Below are positions 6,895 to 12,880 of a stretch of 12,880 nucleotides of DNA, piece by piece. Origin of the DNA: an uncultured Bacilli bacterium (GTDB lineage: Bacteria; Bacillota_I; Bacilli_A; RF39; UBA660). The stretch covers positions 1 to 12,880 of the forward strand of contig CANQFH010000028.1 of the NCBI GenBank assembly GCA_947598425.1, read 5' to 3'. The notes under the pieces were generated by a model. The model did not search any database, had not been told where the DNA came from, and saw only the letters and a program-made list of their open reading frames with translations. The translations under genes were made by a program, and so were the position numbers. Numbering within the stretch: the first letter of the stretch is position 1; every line of letters begins with the position of its first letter.

Positions 6895-6901
6895 GTGAAG
6901 T

Positions 6902-8368
6902 ATGCTTAGTGAACAAGAACAAGTTAGAAGAGAAAAATTAAATAAGATTAGAGAAGTATGTAATCCTTATCCTGATCGTTATGAAAAAACTCATGAATTA
7001 AAAGATGCTAAAAATCTAGCTGATGGTACTAAAGATGTTAGAATAGCTGGAAGAATTGTTTTTGCAAGAAAAATGGGTAAATTATCTTTTGTGAAAATAA
7101 GAGATATTGAAGGAGATATGCAACTAGAATTTAAAATAGATGAAGTGGGCGAGGAAAAATATGATTTTTTCAAAAAATTAATAGATGTTGGAGATTTTAT
7201 TGGAGCTTGTGGAGAAATATTTACTACTCAAACAGGTGAAAAAACTTTAAGAGTTCATACTTTTGAATTTTTAGGTAAAGCTTTAAAACCTCTTCCTGAA
7301 AAATTCCATGGCTTAACTGATATTGAAACTAAATATCGGGAACGTTATGTGGATTTAATTATGAATGAAGATACTAGAAAAGTATTTATTGGTAGAAGTA
7401 AATTATATCATTATTTACATCAATTTTTAGGAGAAAATAATTTTTTAGAAGTAGAAACACCAATACTTCAAACTGCAGTATGTGGTGCGAGTGCTCGTCC
7501 TTTTTATACCCATCATAATGCCTTAGATTTAGATTGTAATTTAAGAATAGCTCCAGAGACTTACTTAAAACAATGTATTGCTGGAGGATTTTCTCGAGTA
7601 TATGAAGTTAGTAAATGTTTTCGTAATGAAGGAATGGATACTGAACATTTACAAGAATTTACTCAAGTAGAATGGTATGTATCTTATTGGAATTTTGAAG
7701 ATAATATTAAATTTTATCAAAAATTTATTAGAGGTTTATTAACAGAATTAACTGGTGGTACTACAATTGAATATCAAGGACATGTATTAGATTTTGGTAC
7801 CGATAATTGGAAAAGAATTAACTATGTTGAAGAAATGACTAAAATATTGGGATTTGATTTTATAAATATAGAAGATTCTCAAAAATTAAAAGATAAAATA
7901 GTTTCTAAAGGTTTATTTACTTATGAAGATTTAGAAGAATACAAATCTTTAAGTCAAATTATTGATTTTGCTTATAAGAGGTTAATTAGAGCTAATATTA
8001 TTGAACCTACTATCATTTATAATTATCCCGCAGTATTAATCCCACTTGCTAGAAGAAATGATCAAAATAATAAAGTAATTGATGTTTTCCAAGTATTAGT
8101 ATGTGGTACAGAATTATGTAAAGCTTATAGTGAGCTTGTTAATCCAATTGTTCAAAGAGAAACTTTTGCTGATCAATTAAAAGCTAAAGAACAAGGGGAT
8201 GAAGAGACAATGGAAATGGATGAAACATTCTTAGGAGCTATGGAACAAGGAATGCCACCAATCTCTGGATTAGGTTTTGGTATTGATCGTTTACTAATGA
8301 TTATTTATAATGTTCCATCAGTAAGAGATGTTGTATTATTCCCATTAATGAAACCTAATGATAAATAA
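6902..8368 (+). CDS. lysS: Lysyl-tRNA synthetase, class II
   Basis: 488 residues, the normal length for bacterial class II LysRS, which charges tRNA-Lys in the cytoplasm using ATP. The N-terminal OB-fold anticodon-binding domain spans about residues 45-130 (VRIAGRIVFARKMGKLSF). The catalytic domain follows: the YRERYVDLI region and motif 1 area (about 145-185), LRIAPETYLK, motif 2 CFRNEG with EFTQVEWY (about 240-265), the lysine-site region KAYSELVNP, and motif 3 GLGFGIDRLLM (about 459-469). The motif 2 loop (MDTEHLQEFTQVEW) differs from the common ISTRHNPEFTMMEL, so this is a divergent LysRS, but the core residues are kept. ATG is preceded by AGGTGA. It has its own promoter and terminator, so it appears monocistronic. 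Confidence 0.95.
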   Translation: MLSEQEQVRREKLNKIREVCNPYPDRYEKTHELKDAKNLADGTKDVRIAGRIVFARKMGKLSFVKIRDIEGDMQLEFKIDEVGEEKYDFFKKLIDVGDFIGACGEIFTTQTGEKTLRVHTFEFLGKALKPLPEKFHGLTDIETKYRERYVDLIMNEDTRKVFIGRSKLYHYLHQFLGENNFLEVETPILQTAVCGASARPFYTHHNALDLDCNLRIAPETYLKQCIAGGFSRVYEVSKCFRNEGMDTEHLQEFTQVEWYVSYWNFEDNIKFYQKFIRGLLTELTGGTTIEYQGHVLDFGTDNWKRINYVEEMTKILGFDFINIEDSQKLKDKIVSKGLFTYEDLEEYKSLSQIIDFAYKRLIRANIIEPTIIYNYPAVLIPLARRNDQNNKVIDVFQVLVCGTELCKAYSELVNPIVQRETFADQLKAKEQGDEETMEMDETFLGAMEQGMPPISGLGFGIDRLLMIIYNVPSVRDVVLFPLMKPNDK

Positions 8369-8377
8369 AACTATGTG

Positions 8378-8404
8378 AAAAGACTGTAAAATGTCTTTTT
8401 TTTT
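8378..8404 (+). terminator. lysS terminator
   Basis: AAAAGAC (8378-8384) pairs with GTCTTTT (8393-8399) around an 8-nt loop, and the T-run continues to 8404. The stem is short, but position and T-run fit a Rho-independent terminator. Confidence 0.7.
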
Positions 8405-8415
8405 ATTTTTGATAG

Positions 8416-8437
8416 TGTTATAATCAATGTTAGGAGG
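8416..8437 (+). promoter_or_regulatory. Extended -10 promoter and start-deciding ribosome site of the transporter gene
   Basis: TG-T-TATAAT at 8416-8424 is a perfect extended -10 element. AGGAGG (8432-8437) follows after 7 nt. An in-frame ATG at 8427 would place this Shine-Dalgarno inside the coding region and itself lies about where transcription starts, so ATG 8445 is the true start. Confidence 0.65.
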
Positions 8438-8444
8438 TAGAAAG

Positions 8445-9932
8445 ATGACATTAGTACAAATTATTGCGATTGTTATTGCATTAGTTTTAGTAGCTTTAGC
8501 AGGATTTTTCATTATGCGTAAGAGTCAAAAGAATACATTAGTTAAATGGATTATTTTATTAATTGTTTTTGCTATTGTTTTAACTTGGATTTTACCATAT
8601 GGATATTATGATGGAGCTACTTATTATGAATATGGAATGAGTAGAACTGGATTTACTCATATACCTAATATTTTATATAATTTAATGTATATGGAAGGAG
8701 ATCGAATTATCTACTTACTTAGTTTAGGTGCTTTCTATGGTGTTTTATCTAAGGCTAGAGGCTATAAAAAATTAGTAGGTAATTTAGCAAAATTCTTCAA
8801 AGGAAAGGAATATTTATTAGTAGCAATATCTACTATATTATTTACAGTGTTATCAGCATTCTTAAGTCAAACATTAATAGTATTATTATTTGTTCCTTTT
8901 GTAATCTCTATTATGAGAGAGATGAAGTTAGATAAAATAACTGCTTTTGTAGCAACATTTGGAGCTATTTTAGTTGGAACTATGGGTACTATTTTTGGTG
9001 GAGATGGTTTCTACTGGTTTAATAATTATGTAAGTGTTACTGCAAGTACTGGTATGGTTTATCGTATTATAATCTTAGCAGTTACATTCTTATTATTTAA
9101 CTTCTTTACATTTATGCATTTAAGAAAAGTTTTAAAGGATAATAATAGTGAAGAAGTAATTGAAGATCCATTTGAAGGAGAAAAATTAGAAAAGAAAGCT
9201 TATGCTTGGCCAACTGCTATAGTTTTAGGTTTATTATTTATCATTAGTATTTTAGCTTATGTTGATTGGAGTGGAACATTTGGTATTACTATTTTTGATA
9301 CATTCCATCAAAATATAATAGACTTTAAAATATTTGGTTTTGATATCTTTAATCAATTACTAGGAGCAAATAGTCAATTATCAAAAGCTTTTGGTTATTG
9401 GAATTTATTCCAAGCATCTATTTTATTAATAGTTTTATCATTAATATTAGCTTTAATAAATTTAGTTAAACCAAATGATATTATTGATGGTTTTGCTGAA
9501 GGTATGAAAAAGATTAGTAAGCCATTACTTCTAGTTTTAGGAGCTTATATGGTTATGTTAATAGCCTATATGAGTCCATTTATTCCAACATTTACTAATG
9601 CAATTGCTACTCATATTAAGTCATTTAATCCATATTTCACATCATTCATAGCTCTTATATCAAATATATTCCATGTTGATTTTGGATTTACTGGTTATAT
9701 AGTAGCACCTTACTTTACAGTAACATACGCTGAATATGTCGATATAATTCATACCATCTTTACATCAACATATGGTTTAGTAGGATTCTTTGCTCCAACT
9801 AGTGCTGTATTATTAATTGGTTTATCTTACTTAAAACTAGATTACAAAAAATGGTTAAAATATATCTGGATGTTCTTAGTCGCATTATTAGTTTTATTAT
9901 TAATATTATTTACAATATTAACTTATATTTAA
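8445..9932 (+). CDS. YfcC/DcuC-like integral membrane transporter
   Basis: 495 residues from ATG 8445, with AGGAGG seven bases upstream. About 11-12 hydrophobic segments span the length, with a charged cytoplasmic loop around residues 230-250 (EEVIEDPFEGEKLEKK). The second segment ends in LTWILPYGYYDG, matching the LTWIIPAGEY pattern near the start of YfcC-family carriers. The C-terminal part has FFAPTSAVLLIGLSYLKLDYKKWLK, which I recognise as the APTSGxxMAG..KxxYxKWLKF region of the same family. Serine/threonine/glycine breaks such as FLSQTLIVLL and VGTMGTIFGGDG sit within helices as in ion-transporter superfamily carriers. Family members are thought to move C4-dicarboxylates, amino acids or similar anions, but the substrate cannot be told here. 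It is a single gene with its own promoter and terminator. Confidence 0.7.
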   Translation: MTLVQIIAIVIALVLVALAGFFIMRKSQKNTLVKWIILLIVFAIVLTWILPYGYYDGATYYEYGMSRTGFTHIPNILYNLMYMEGDRIIYLLSLGAFYGVLSKARGYKKLVGNLAKFFKGKEYLLVAISTILFTVLSAFLSQTLIVLLFVPFVISIMREMKLDKITAFVATFGAILVGTMGTIFGGDGFYWFNNYVSVTASTGMVYRIIILAVTFLLFNFFTFMHLRKVLKDNNSEEVIEDPFEGEKLEKKAYAWPTAIVLGLLFIISILAYVDWSGTFGITIFDTFHQNIIDFKIFGFDIFNQLLGANSQLSKAFGYWNLFQASILLIVLSLILALINLVKPNDIIDGFAEGMKKISKPLLLVLGAYMVMLIAYMSPFIPTFTNAIATHIKSFNPYFTSFIALISNIFHVDFGFTGYIVAPYFTVTYAEYVDIIHTIFTSTYGLVGFFAPTSAVLLIGLSYLKLDYKKWLKYIWMFLVALLVLLLILFTILTYI

Positions 9933-9937
9933 ATTTA

Positions 9938-9966
9938 AAGATGACTCTTCGGAGTCGTTTTTATTT
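9938..9966. terminator. Terminator with UUCG tetraloop between convergent genes
   Basis: GACTC (9943-9947), loop TTCG (9948-9951), GAGTC (9952-9956), extended outward by T-G, A-T and further A-T/G-T pairs and followed by TTTTT. The C(UUCG)G loop is exceptionally stable. It serves the transporter (+); A residues on the left could give weaker termination for the minus-strand SEDS gene. Confidence 0.85.
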
Positions 9967-11058
9967 GCTAAAATTTAATATTATTCCTAGATATATATAA
10001 TTAATTAAAGTATTAGTGCCACCATAAGATAAGAAAGTTAAAGGAATCCCCATAATTGGTAATAATCCTAAATTCATGCCAATATTATATATTTCAGTAA
10101 ATAATAATATACCTAAATAAGTATATATAAATAATTTATATTTACTATTAGAAGTTTTAGTAGTTTTATAGATTAAAGTAAAGTTAAATATTAATAATAA
10201 AATAAGAATTAAAATGCCACATGATAAACCAAAATTACCAATAGAGTAGGCAAAAAAGAAATCAGAGGGAGCTTCAGGAATATATAAAAATATTTTATTA
10301 ATATTAAATTTAAATATATTAGTAGCACCAATATTAATAAGGGCATTTTCTATTTGATAACCATTACCTAAATTAATTAATCGATCCATCCGATAAAAAA
10401 TAGAAGTACCTAAAGTATTTATTAATATTTCAGGATTATAAAAATAAAGAATTAAAAATAAAGTAATAAAAATAGTTATAATAATTCCAAAAGAAATATA
10501 CCACCATTTATTTAATTTTAAATAAATAATAACCACTAATAAGATAATTAAATAATTAATAATTGCTCCTGTATCGGGTTCTAAGAAAACTAAGATAGAA
10601 GGTATTAAAGTAATAATAACTAGTTTAATTATAATATATAATTCATCTTTAAAAGATTTAATTTTAGTATTACTAATAATATCTATTAAATATAAACTTA
10701 AAAATAATTTAGTTATTTCACTTGGTTGGATAGAAAAATTAAATATACTGAGCCAACATTTAGCTCCATTAGTACTTTTACCTACAAATAATACTAATAA
10801 TAATAACAATAAAGATAATATATAACCATACTTAGCATAATGAAATATTTTATTTAATTTTAATTTATATAATATAAATATTACAATATATCCCAAAGTA
10901 AACCATATTAATTGTTTATAAAATACATTCTCATAAATACTACTAATTAAAGGAGCATTATACATATTTAAAAGACTTATTATATTTAAAATAAGTATAC
11001 ATATAAATAATAATATATTTTCTTTCTTTAATATTTTCATATTATTATTATGGTTCAT
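9961..11058 (-). CDS. SEDS-family cell-wall polymerase (FtsW/RodA/SpoVE), divergent
   Basis: 365 residues with about 10 membrane segments. SEDS proteins polymerise lipid II into glycan strands together with a class B PBP. Family landmarks: NGAKCWLSIFNFSIQPSE (97-114), EPDTGAI (160-166), YQIENALINIGA (234-245), PEAPSDFFFA (261-270) with the likely catalytic Asp266, and MGIPLTFLSYGGTN (336-349). Unusual points: the normally conserved GSGG..GKG stretch after the IG is GATNIFKFN, and the acidic pair after DFIFA (AEELG) is SIGNFG. It may therefore be a specialised (for example sporulation SpoVE-like) or functionally altered SEDS protein; no PBP is adjacent. The start ATG 11058 has no Shine-Dalgarno, and the in-frame ATG at 11040 (residue 7) has none either, so the exact start is uncertain. 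Confidence 0.85.
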   Translation of the reverse strand: MNHNNNMKILKKENILLFICILILNIISLLNMYNAPLISSIYENVFYKQLIWFTLGYIVIFILYKLKLNKIFHYAKYGYILSLLLLLLVLFVGKSTNGAKCWLSIFNFSIQPSEITKLFLSLYLIDIISNTKIKSFKDELYIIIKLVIITLIPSILVFLEPDTGAIINYLIILLVVIIYLKLNKWWYISFGIIITIFITLFLILYFYNPEILINTLGTSIFYRMDRLINLGNGYQIENALINIGATNIFKFNINKIFLYIPEAPSDFFFAYSIGNFGLSCGILILILLLIFNFTLIYKTTKTSNSKYKLFIYTYLGILLFTEIYNIGMNLGLLPIMGIPLTFLSYGGTNTLINYIYLGIILNFSK

Positions 11059-11072
11059 GTTTAGTTATTTAT

Positions 11073-11093
11073 CATAAAATATTTTATAGGGGG
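11073..11093 (+). promoter_or_regulatory. -10-like element and ribosome site of the 97-residue gene
   Basis: CATAAAATA (11073-11081) includes TAAAAT (11075-11080), usable as a sigma-A -10, and also fits the CATANNNTA form of sigma-K; the -35 position carries TC rather than AC. The strong AGGGGG (11088-11093) begins 7 nt after TAAAAT. Confidence 0.35.
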
Positions 11094-11099
11094 TTATAT

Positions 11100-11393
11100 A
11101 TGAAAGATTTACCAAGAGTATATGCAGGGGTAGTTAAGGATGTTCATAATACACAAGAAGTATTTTATGGAGGCAATCGAGGTATCAATAAAGGTTATGA
11201 TCATTTAACCATAATAAAAAAAATTAATAATATTTTTAAAGATTCTTCGCATGTATATAAAAGTAGAGTTAGAATAACTTTTAATGATCATGAAGAAGAA
11301 AAAGTAATTGTAGGAAGAAATAGTACTAATTTAATAACTATTAATGGTGAATTAATTAAAATAATAGATATTTTAGATATTGAAAGAATTTAA
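11100..11393 (+). CDS. Conserved-looking small hypothetical protein
   Basis: 97 residues, start ATG with AGGGGG six bases upstream. It has no signal peptide or membrane segment and should be cytoplasmic. The N-terminus (MKDLPRVYAGVVKDVHNTQEVFYGG) is compact, and the C-terminal half alternates hydrophobic residues (RVRITFNDHEEEKVIVGRN, then LITINGELIKIIDI) like a small beta-barrel. I do not recognise the family. It diverges from the SEDS gene and is followed after 21 nt by the next hypothetical gene, which seems to have its own promoter inside this gene's 3' end. The upstream element resembles sigma-K sites, so a sporulation role is possible but weakly supported. Confidence 0.7.
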   Translation: MKDLPRVYAGVVKDVHNTQEVFYGGNRGINKGYDHLTIIKKINNIFKDSSHVYKSRVRITFNDHEEEKVIVGRNSTNLITINGELIKIIDILDIERI

Positions 11394-11618
11394 TTGTTTT
11401 GCTATGATTATAGTATGAAAAAAGAAGATATCAAGTATTTAGTTATATTTATAATATTAATAGTATTGATTTTAAGTGTATTTATATATGATTGTTATAA
11501 AAATAGAATGATTGAAGTTGATCGAAAAGTAGACTATATATTTAATTACTATTCATATCCAGAAGCTTTAAATAATTCTCAAGATTTATTTTTTAAGGCA
11601 ATAGATATTTTAGATATT
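11363..11618. repeat. 19-bp perfect direct repeat, one copy in each hypothetical gene
   Basis: AATAGATATTTTAGATATT occurs at 11363-11381 and again at 11600-11618 (the span given covers both copies). Both copies are read in the same frame as IDILDI, near the end of the 97-residue protein and at about residues 63-68 of the next one. Confidence 0.6.
11380..11414 (+). promoter_or_regulatory. Promoter with transcription start expected at the ATG (leaderless)
   Basis: TTGAAA (11380-11385, 5 of 6), exactly 17 nt, then TATGAT (11403-11408, 5 of 6). Only six bases (TATAGT) separate the -10 from ATG 11415, so transcription should begin at the initiation codon. No Shine-Dalgarno precedes this ATG. Confidence 0.5.
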
Positions 11619-12029
11619 AATAATTTAGTATTAGAAAAAGATAAAATATATAGTATTAAAAATTATAATAAGTATCAAAAAATTTTAAATTTTAATGAAG
11701 TTACTAATGTTCTTTCTCATGAAGAAGTCCAAAAGTATATGGATCTAAAAAAAATAATCTACTTTGAAGATAATTATTATATAGAATCTTATAAAGAAGA
11801 ATATAATCAAGATTATATAGGAAGTATGATTGACTTAATTAATTATGATAATGATAATATATATTTAACCGCTACTAATTATTATTGTCACAATTATGAT
11901 TATATCGGACTTCTAAATAACAAACCTGATTGTGATTATACTTCGAATGTTATTACATTTACAGTAGGAATGGAAAATAATAATTTAAGAATAAATGATA
12001 TTTCTAATATCGTAAAAGTAATCAAATAA
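11415..12029 (+). CDS. Hypothetical membrane-anchored protein
   Basis: 204 residues from ATG 11415. The start MKKEDIKYLV leads into one hydrophobic segment (about residues 8-26), a signal anchor with lysines on the inside; the remaining ~175 residues are rich in Asn, Asp, Tyr and Ile and should lie outside. Two Cys in the C-terminal part (YYCHNYDY and KPDCDY) could form a disulfide. I do not recognise the family. A TTG at 11394 is in frame directly after the preceding stop, but neither it nor the ATG has a ribosome site; the ATG is favoured because the peptide from it begins as a normal signal anchor and a promoter is placed for a leaderless transcript. It follows the 97-residue gene in the same direction. 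Confidence 0.7.
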   Translation: MKKEDIKYLVIFIILIVLILSVFIYDCYKNRMIEVDRKVDYIFNYYSYPEALNNSQDLFFKAIDILDINNLVLEKDKIYSIKNYNKYQKILNFNEVTNVLSHEEVQKYMDLKKIIYFEDNYYIESYKEEYNQDYIGSMIDLINYDNDNIYLTATNYYCHNYDYIGLLNNKPDCDYTSNVITFTVGMENNNLRINDISNIVKVIK

Positions 12030-12067
12030 AAAAAATATATTAAACTATTTCGTCAATATATTTTTTT
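12028..12067. terminator. AT-only hairpin between convergent genes
   Basis: AAAAAAATATATT (ending 12041) pairs with AATATATTTTTTT (12055-12067), a 13-bp stem without any G-C pair and a 13-nt loop. T-runs occur on both strands. It overlaps the stop of the plus-strand gene and the last codons of the EIIB-like gene; termination strength is uncertain. Confidence 0.5.
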
Positions 12068-12357
12068 AATTGCTTAGCTCTAGCATCAAAAATAATTTTT
12101 AATTGATTATCAATCTCCACTATTCCTTTAGCACCGAGTCTTTGAATAGCATCTTTGTTTACAATACTAACATCTCTTAGTATTACTTTAAATCTACTCA
12201 TATTACATTCAGCATTAATAATATTATCTTTACCACCTAAGTATTCAATTAACTTATTTTCTTTAATAGCAAAGTCTTTTCTAGTTAACTTTAACGCTAC
12301 CGCTAAGATAATTAAGATAACTATAGCGATAATAATATATTGCAATACTGGATTCAA
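12040..12357 (-). CDS. Membrane-anchored PTS EIIB-like domain protein lacking the phosphocysteine position
   Basis: 105 residues from a TTG start, with GGGTGA (12369-12364) six bases upstream. Residues 4-23 form a single membrane anchor; residues about 34-92 match the glucose-type PTS EIIB fold: LIEYLGGKDNIINAEC, MSRFKVILRD, then RLGAKGIVEIDNQLKIIF. In active EIIB the phosphorylated Cys lies three residues before the conserved Arg (C-x-T-R). Here that position is Asn52 and a Cys (Cys51) lies one residue earlier. No EIIC or EIIA domain is fused or adjacent. It is therefore probably not a sugar phosphotransfer component but a structural or regulatory relative; stand-alone EIIB-like proteins are also known in mollicutes. 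An opposite-strand open frame over the same bases is an artefact. Function unknown. Confidence 0.8.
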   Translation of the reverse strand: MNPVLQYIIIAIVILIILAVALKLTRKDFAIKENKLIEYLGGKDNIINAECNMSRFKVILRDVSIVNKDAIQRLGAKGIVEIDNQLKIIFDARAKQLKKYIDEIV

Positions 12358-12363
12358 ATTAAA

Positions 12364-12381
12364 TCACCCAATAAAATTATA
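12364..12381 (-). promoter_or_regulatory. -10 box and ribosome site of the EIIB-like gene
   Basis: On the minus strand a perfect TATAAT (12381-12376) is followed after 6 nt by GGGTGA (12369-12364), then TTTAAT and the TTG start at 12357. No -35 match is visible. Transcription would begin at the ribosome site. Confidence 0.5.
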
Positions 12382-12409
12382 CTACATATATTATCTTTTT
12401 AAAAGAGGT

Positions 12410-12440
12410 ACTATTTTAAAAATTAAACATAAATTATTAA
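12410..12440 (+). promoter_or_regulatory. Sigma-K-like promoter of the CotZ-type gene
   Basis: AC (12410-12411), 16 nt, then CATAAATTATTAATG (12428-12442). The layout is identical to that before the collagen-like gene (same spacing, TACT at -35, and CATAA(A/C)TTATTAATG). The Shine-Dalgarno AGGGTGA follows at 12451-12457. Confidence 0.6.
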
Positions 12441-12461
12441 TGAGAATGAAAGGGTGAAATG

Positions 12462-12880
12462 ATGAATAATAATAATTCAAATACAAATAGTTCTGGAAAT
12501 TGTATTAATGAAATATTAAGTATTATTTTAGTATTACAAGAAAATGCTTGTCCAGAGAATTCATTAGATACTTGTGATAGACCAATGTTAGGTGGCGGAA
12601 GTAATTGCCTTGTTTGTAATACTAGACCAGTAATGCTTTATACTTGTGGTGGCAACGGTACACCATGGAGTATGCCAATTACTAAAGATGTCACAACTAA
12701 TTGTAGTGGAGCACCATTAAATGCCACTTGTTCAACGGTATTTAGAGTAGAAAAAATTGAAGGAAATTGTTGTACATTTAGAGTTTTAGCAGAAAATACT
12801 GATCCAACTAGTTTATATCCATATCAAACAACAAACTCATTCTTTACAATGGATTGTAGTTGTCTATGCGCTATTAGATG
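12462..12880 (+). CDS. Spore coat/exosporium protein, CotY/CotZ (ExsY) family, 3' end outside window
   Basis: 139 codons are visible before the edge; the last partial codon is TG-, so Cys is likely next. Family members are Cys-rich proteins that self-assemble into disulfide-linked layers of the spore crust or exosporium. There are 13 Cys (14, 30, 38, 49, 52, 62, 81, 90, 103, 104, 132, 134, 136). The N-terminal CINEILSIILVLQENAC matches the family's helix between cysteines, STVFRVEKIEGNCCTFRVL (91-109) matches the conserved FRVEKL..CCAtLsiL, and the C-terminal NSFFTMDCSCLCAIR matches CotY's cysteine-rich CFCAIQC end. ATG 12462 is preferred to the adjacent ATG 12459, which lies one base after AGGGTGA. 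The gene is nearly complete, since family members usually end shortly after this motif. Its promoter resembles that of the collagen-like gene at 2936-3361. Confidence 0.88.
   Translation, partial: MNNNNSNTNSSGNCINEILSIILVLQENACPENSLDTCDRPMLGGGSNCLVCNTRPVMLYTCGGNGTPWSMPITKDVTTNCSGAPLNATCSTVFRVEKIEGNCCTFRVLAENTDPTSLYPYQTTNSFFTMDCSCLCAIR

Noticed and set aside
6882..6901. T-box or other riboswitch before lysS
   Set aside because: The predicted leader is only about 14 nt; no space for a structured element.
6991..7173. 60-codon open frame on the minus strand
   Set aside because: It lies wholly inside lysS, whose homology is clear.
8427..8444. Upstream ATG for the transporter
   Set aside because: The frame would contain AGGAGG as codons, and the ATG lies before or at the expected transcription start; ATG 8445 is correctly spaced.
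9941..9957. Small RNA hairpin with UUCG loop
   Set aside because: Position after a stop codon and the following T-run are fully explained by a terminator.
12155..12457. 100-codon open frame on the plus strand
   Set aside because: It is mostly antisense to the EIIB-like gene, which has recognisable family motifs, and it would run over the CotZ-type gene's promoter.

Overview
The window looks like a chromosomal segment of a very AT-rich, endospore-forming member of the Bacillota, most likely an uncultured gut Bacilli lineage; the exact lineage cannot be fixed from sequence alone. The reasons are strong AGGAGG/AGGTGA ribosome sites, standard-code Trp codons (TGG only), a class B sortase with a sorting-signal protein, and a spore coat CotY/CotZ-type protein. 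All 13 stop codons that can be seen are TAA. No tRNA, rRNA, CRISPR array or insertion sequence was found.

Layout: 1-216 is the 3' end of murD. 257-1672 is a membrane protein with a long Pro/Asn-rich N-terminus and Ig-like domains outside. 1728-2852 is a cysteine desulfurase. A bidirectional terminator then separates it from a collagen-like protein on the minus strand (2936-3361), which diverges from a GT2 glycosyltransferase with TPRs (3472-4557). 4559-6151 (minus) is a class B sortase with an unusual ~270-residue cytoplasmic N-terminal region; it diverges from a small exported protein with an NKQTG sorting signal (6283-6822). Next are lysS (6902-8368), a YfcC/DcuC-like transporter (8445-9932), a divergent SEDS (FtsW/RodA/SpoVE) protein on the minus strand (9961-11058), two hypothetical genes (11100-11393 and 11415-12029), a membrane-anchored EIIB-like protein lacking the usual phosphocysteine (minus, ends 12040), and a CotY/CotZ-type spore coat gene running off the right edge (12462 onward).

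Most genes appear to be single transcription units with their own -10 box and terminator. Two functional themes stand out. First, an exosporium-like set (collagen-like protein, glycosyltransferase, CotZ-type protein) whose three upstream regions share a CATAA(A/C)TTATT block that, for two of them, lies 16 nt downstream of AC, the layout of mother-cell sigma-K promoters. Second, a sortase/substrate pair facing away from each other across one intergenic region. In at least six genes the Shine-Dalgarno sequence starts only 6-8 nt after the -10 box, so the mRNA would begin at or next to its ribosome site, and one gene (11415) looks leaderless.
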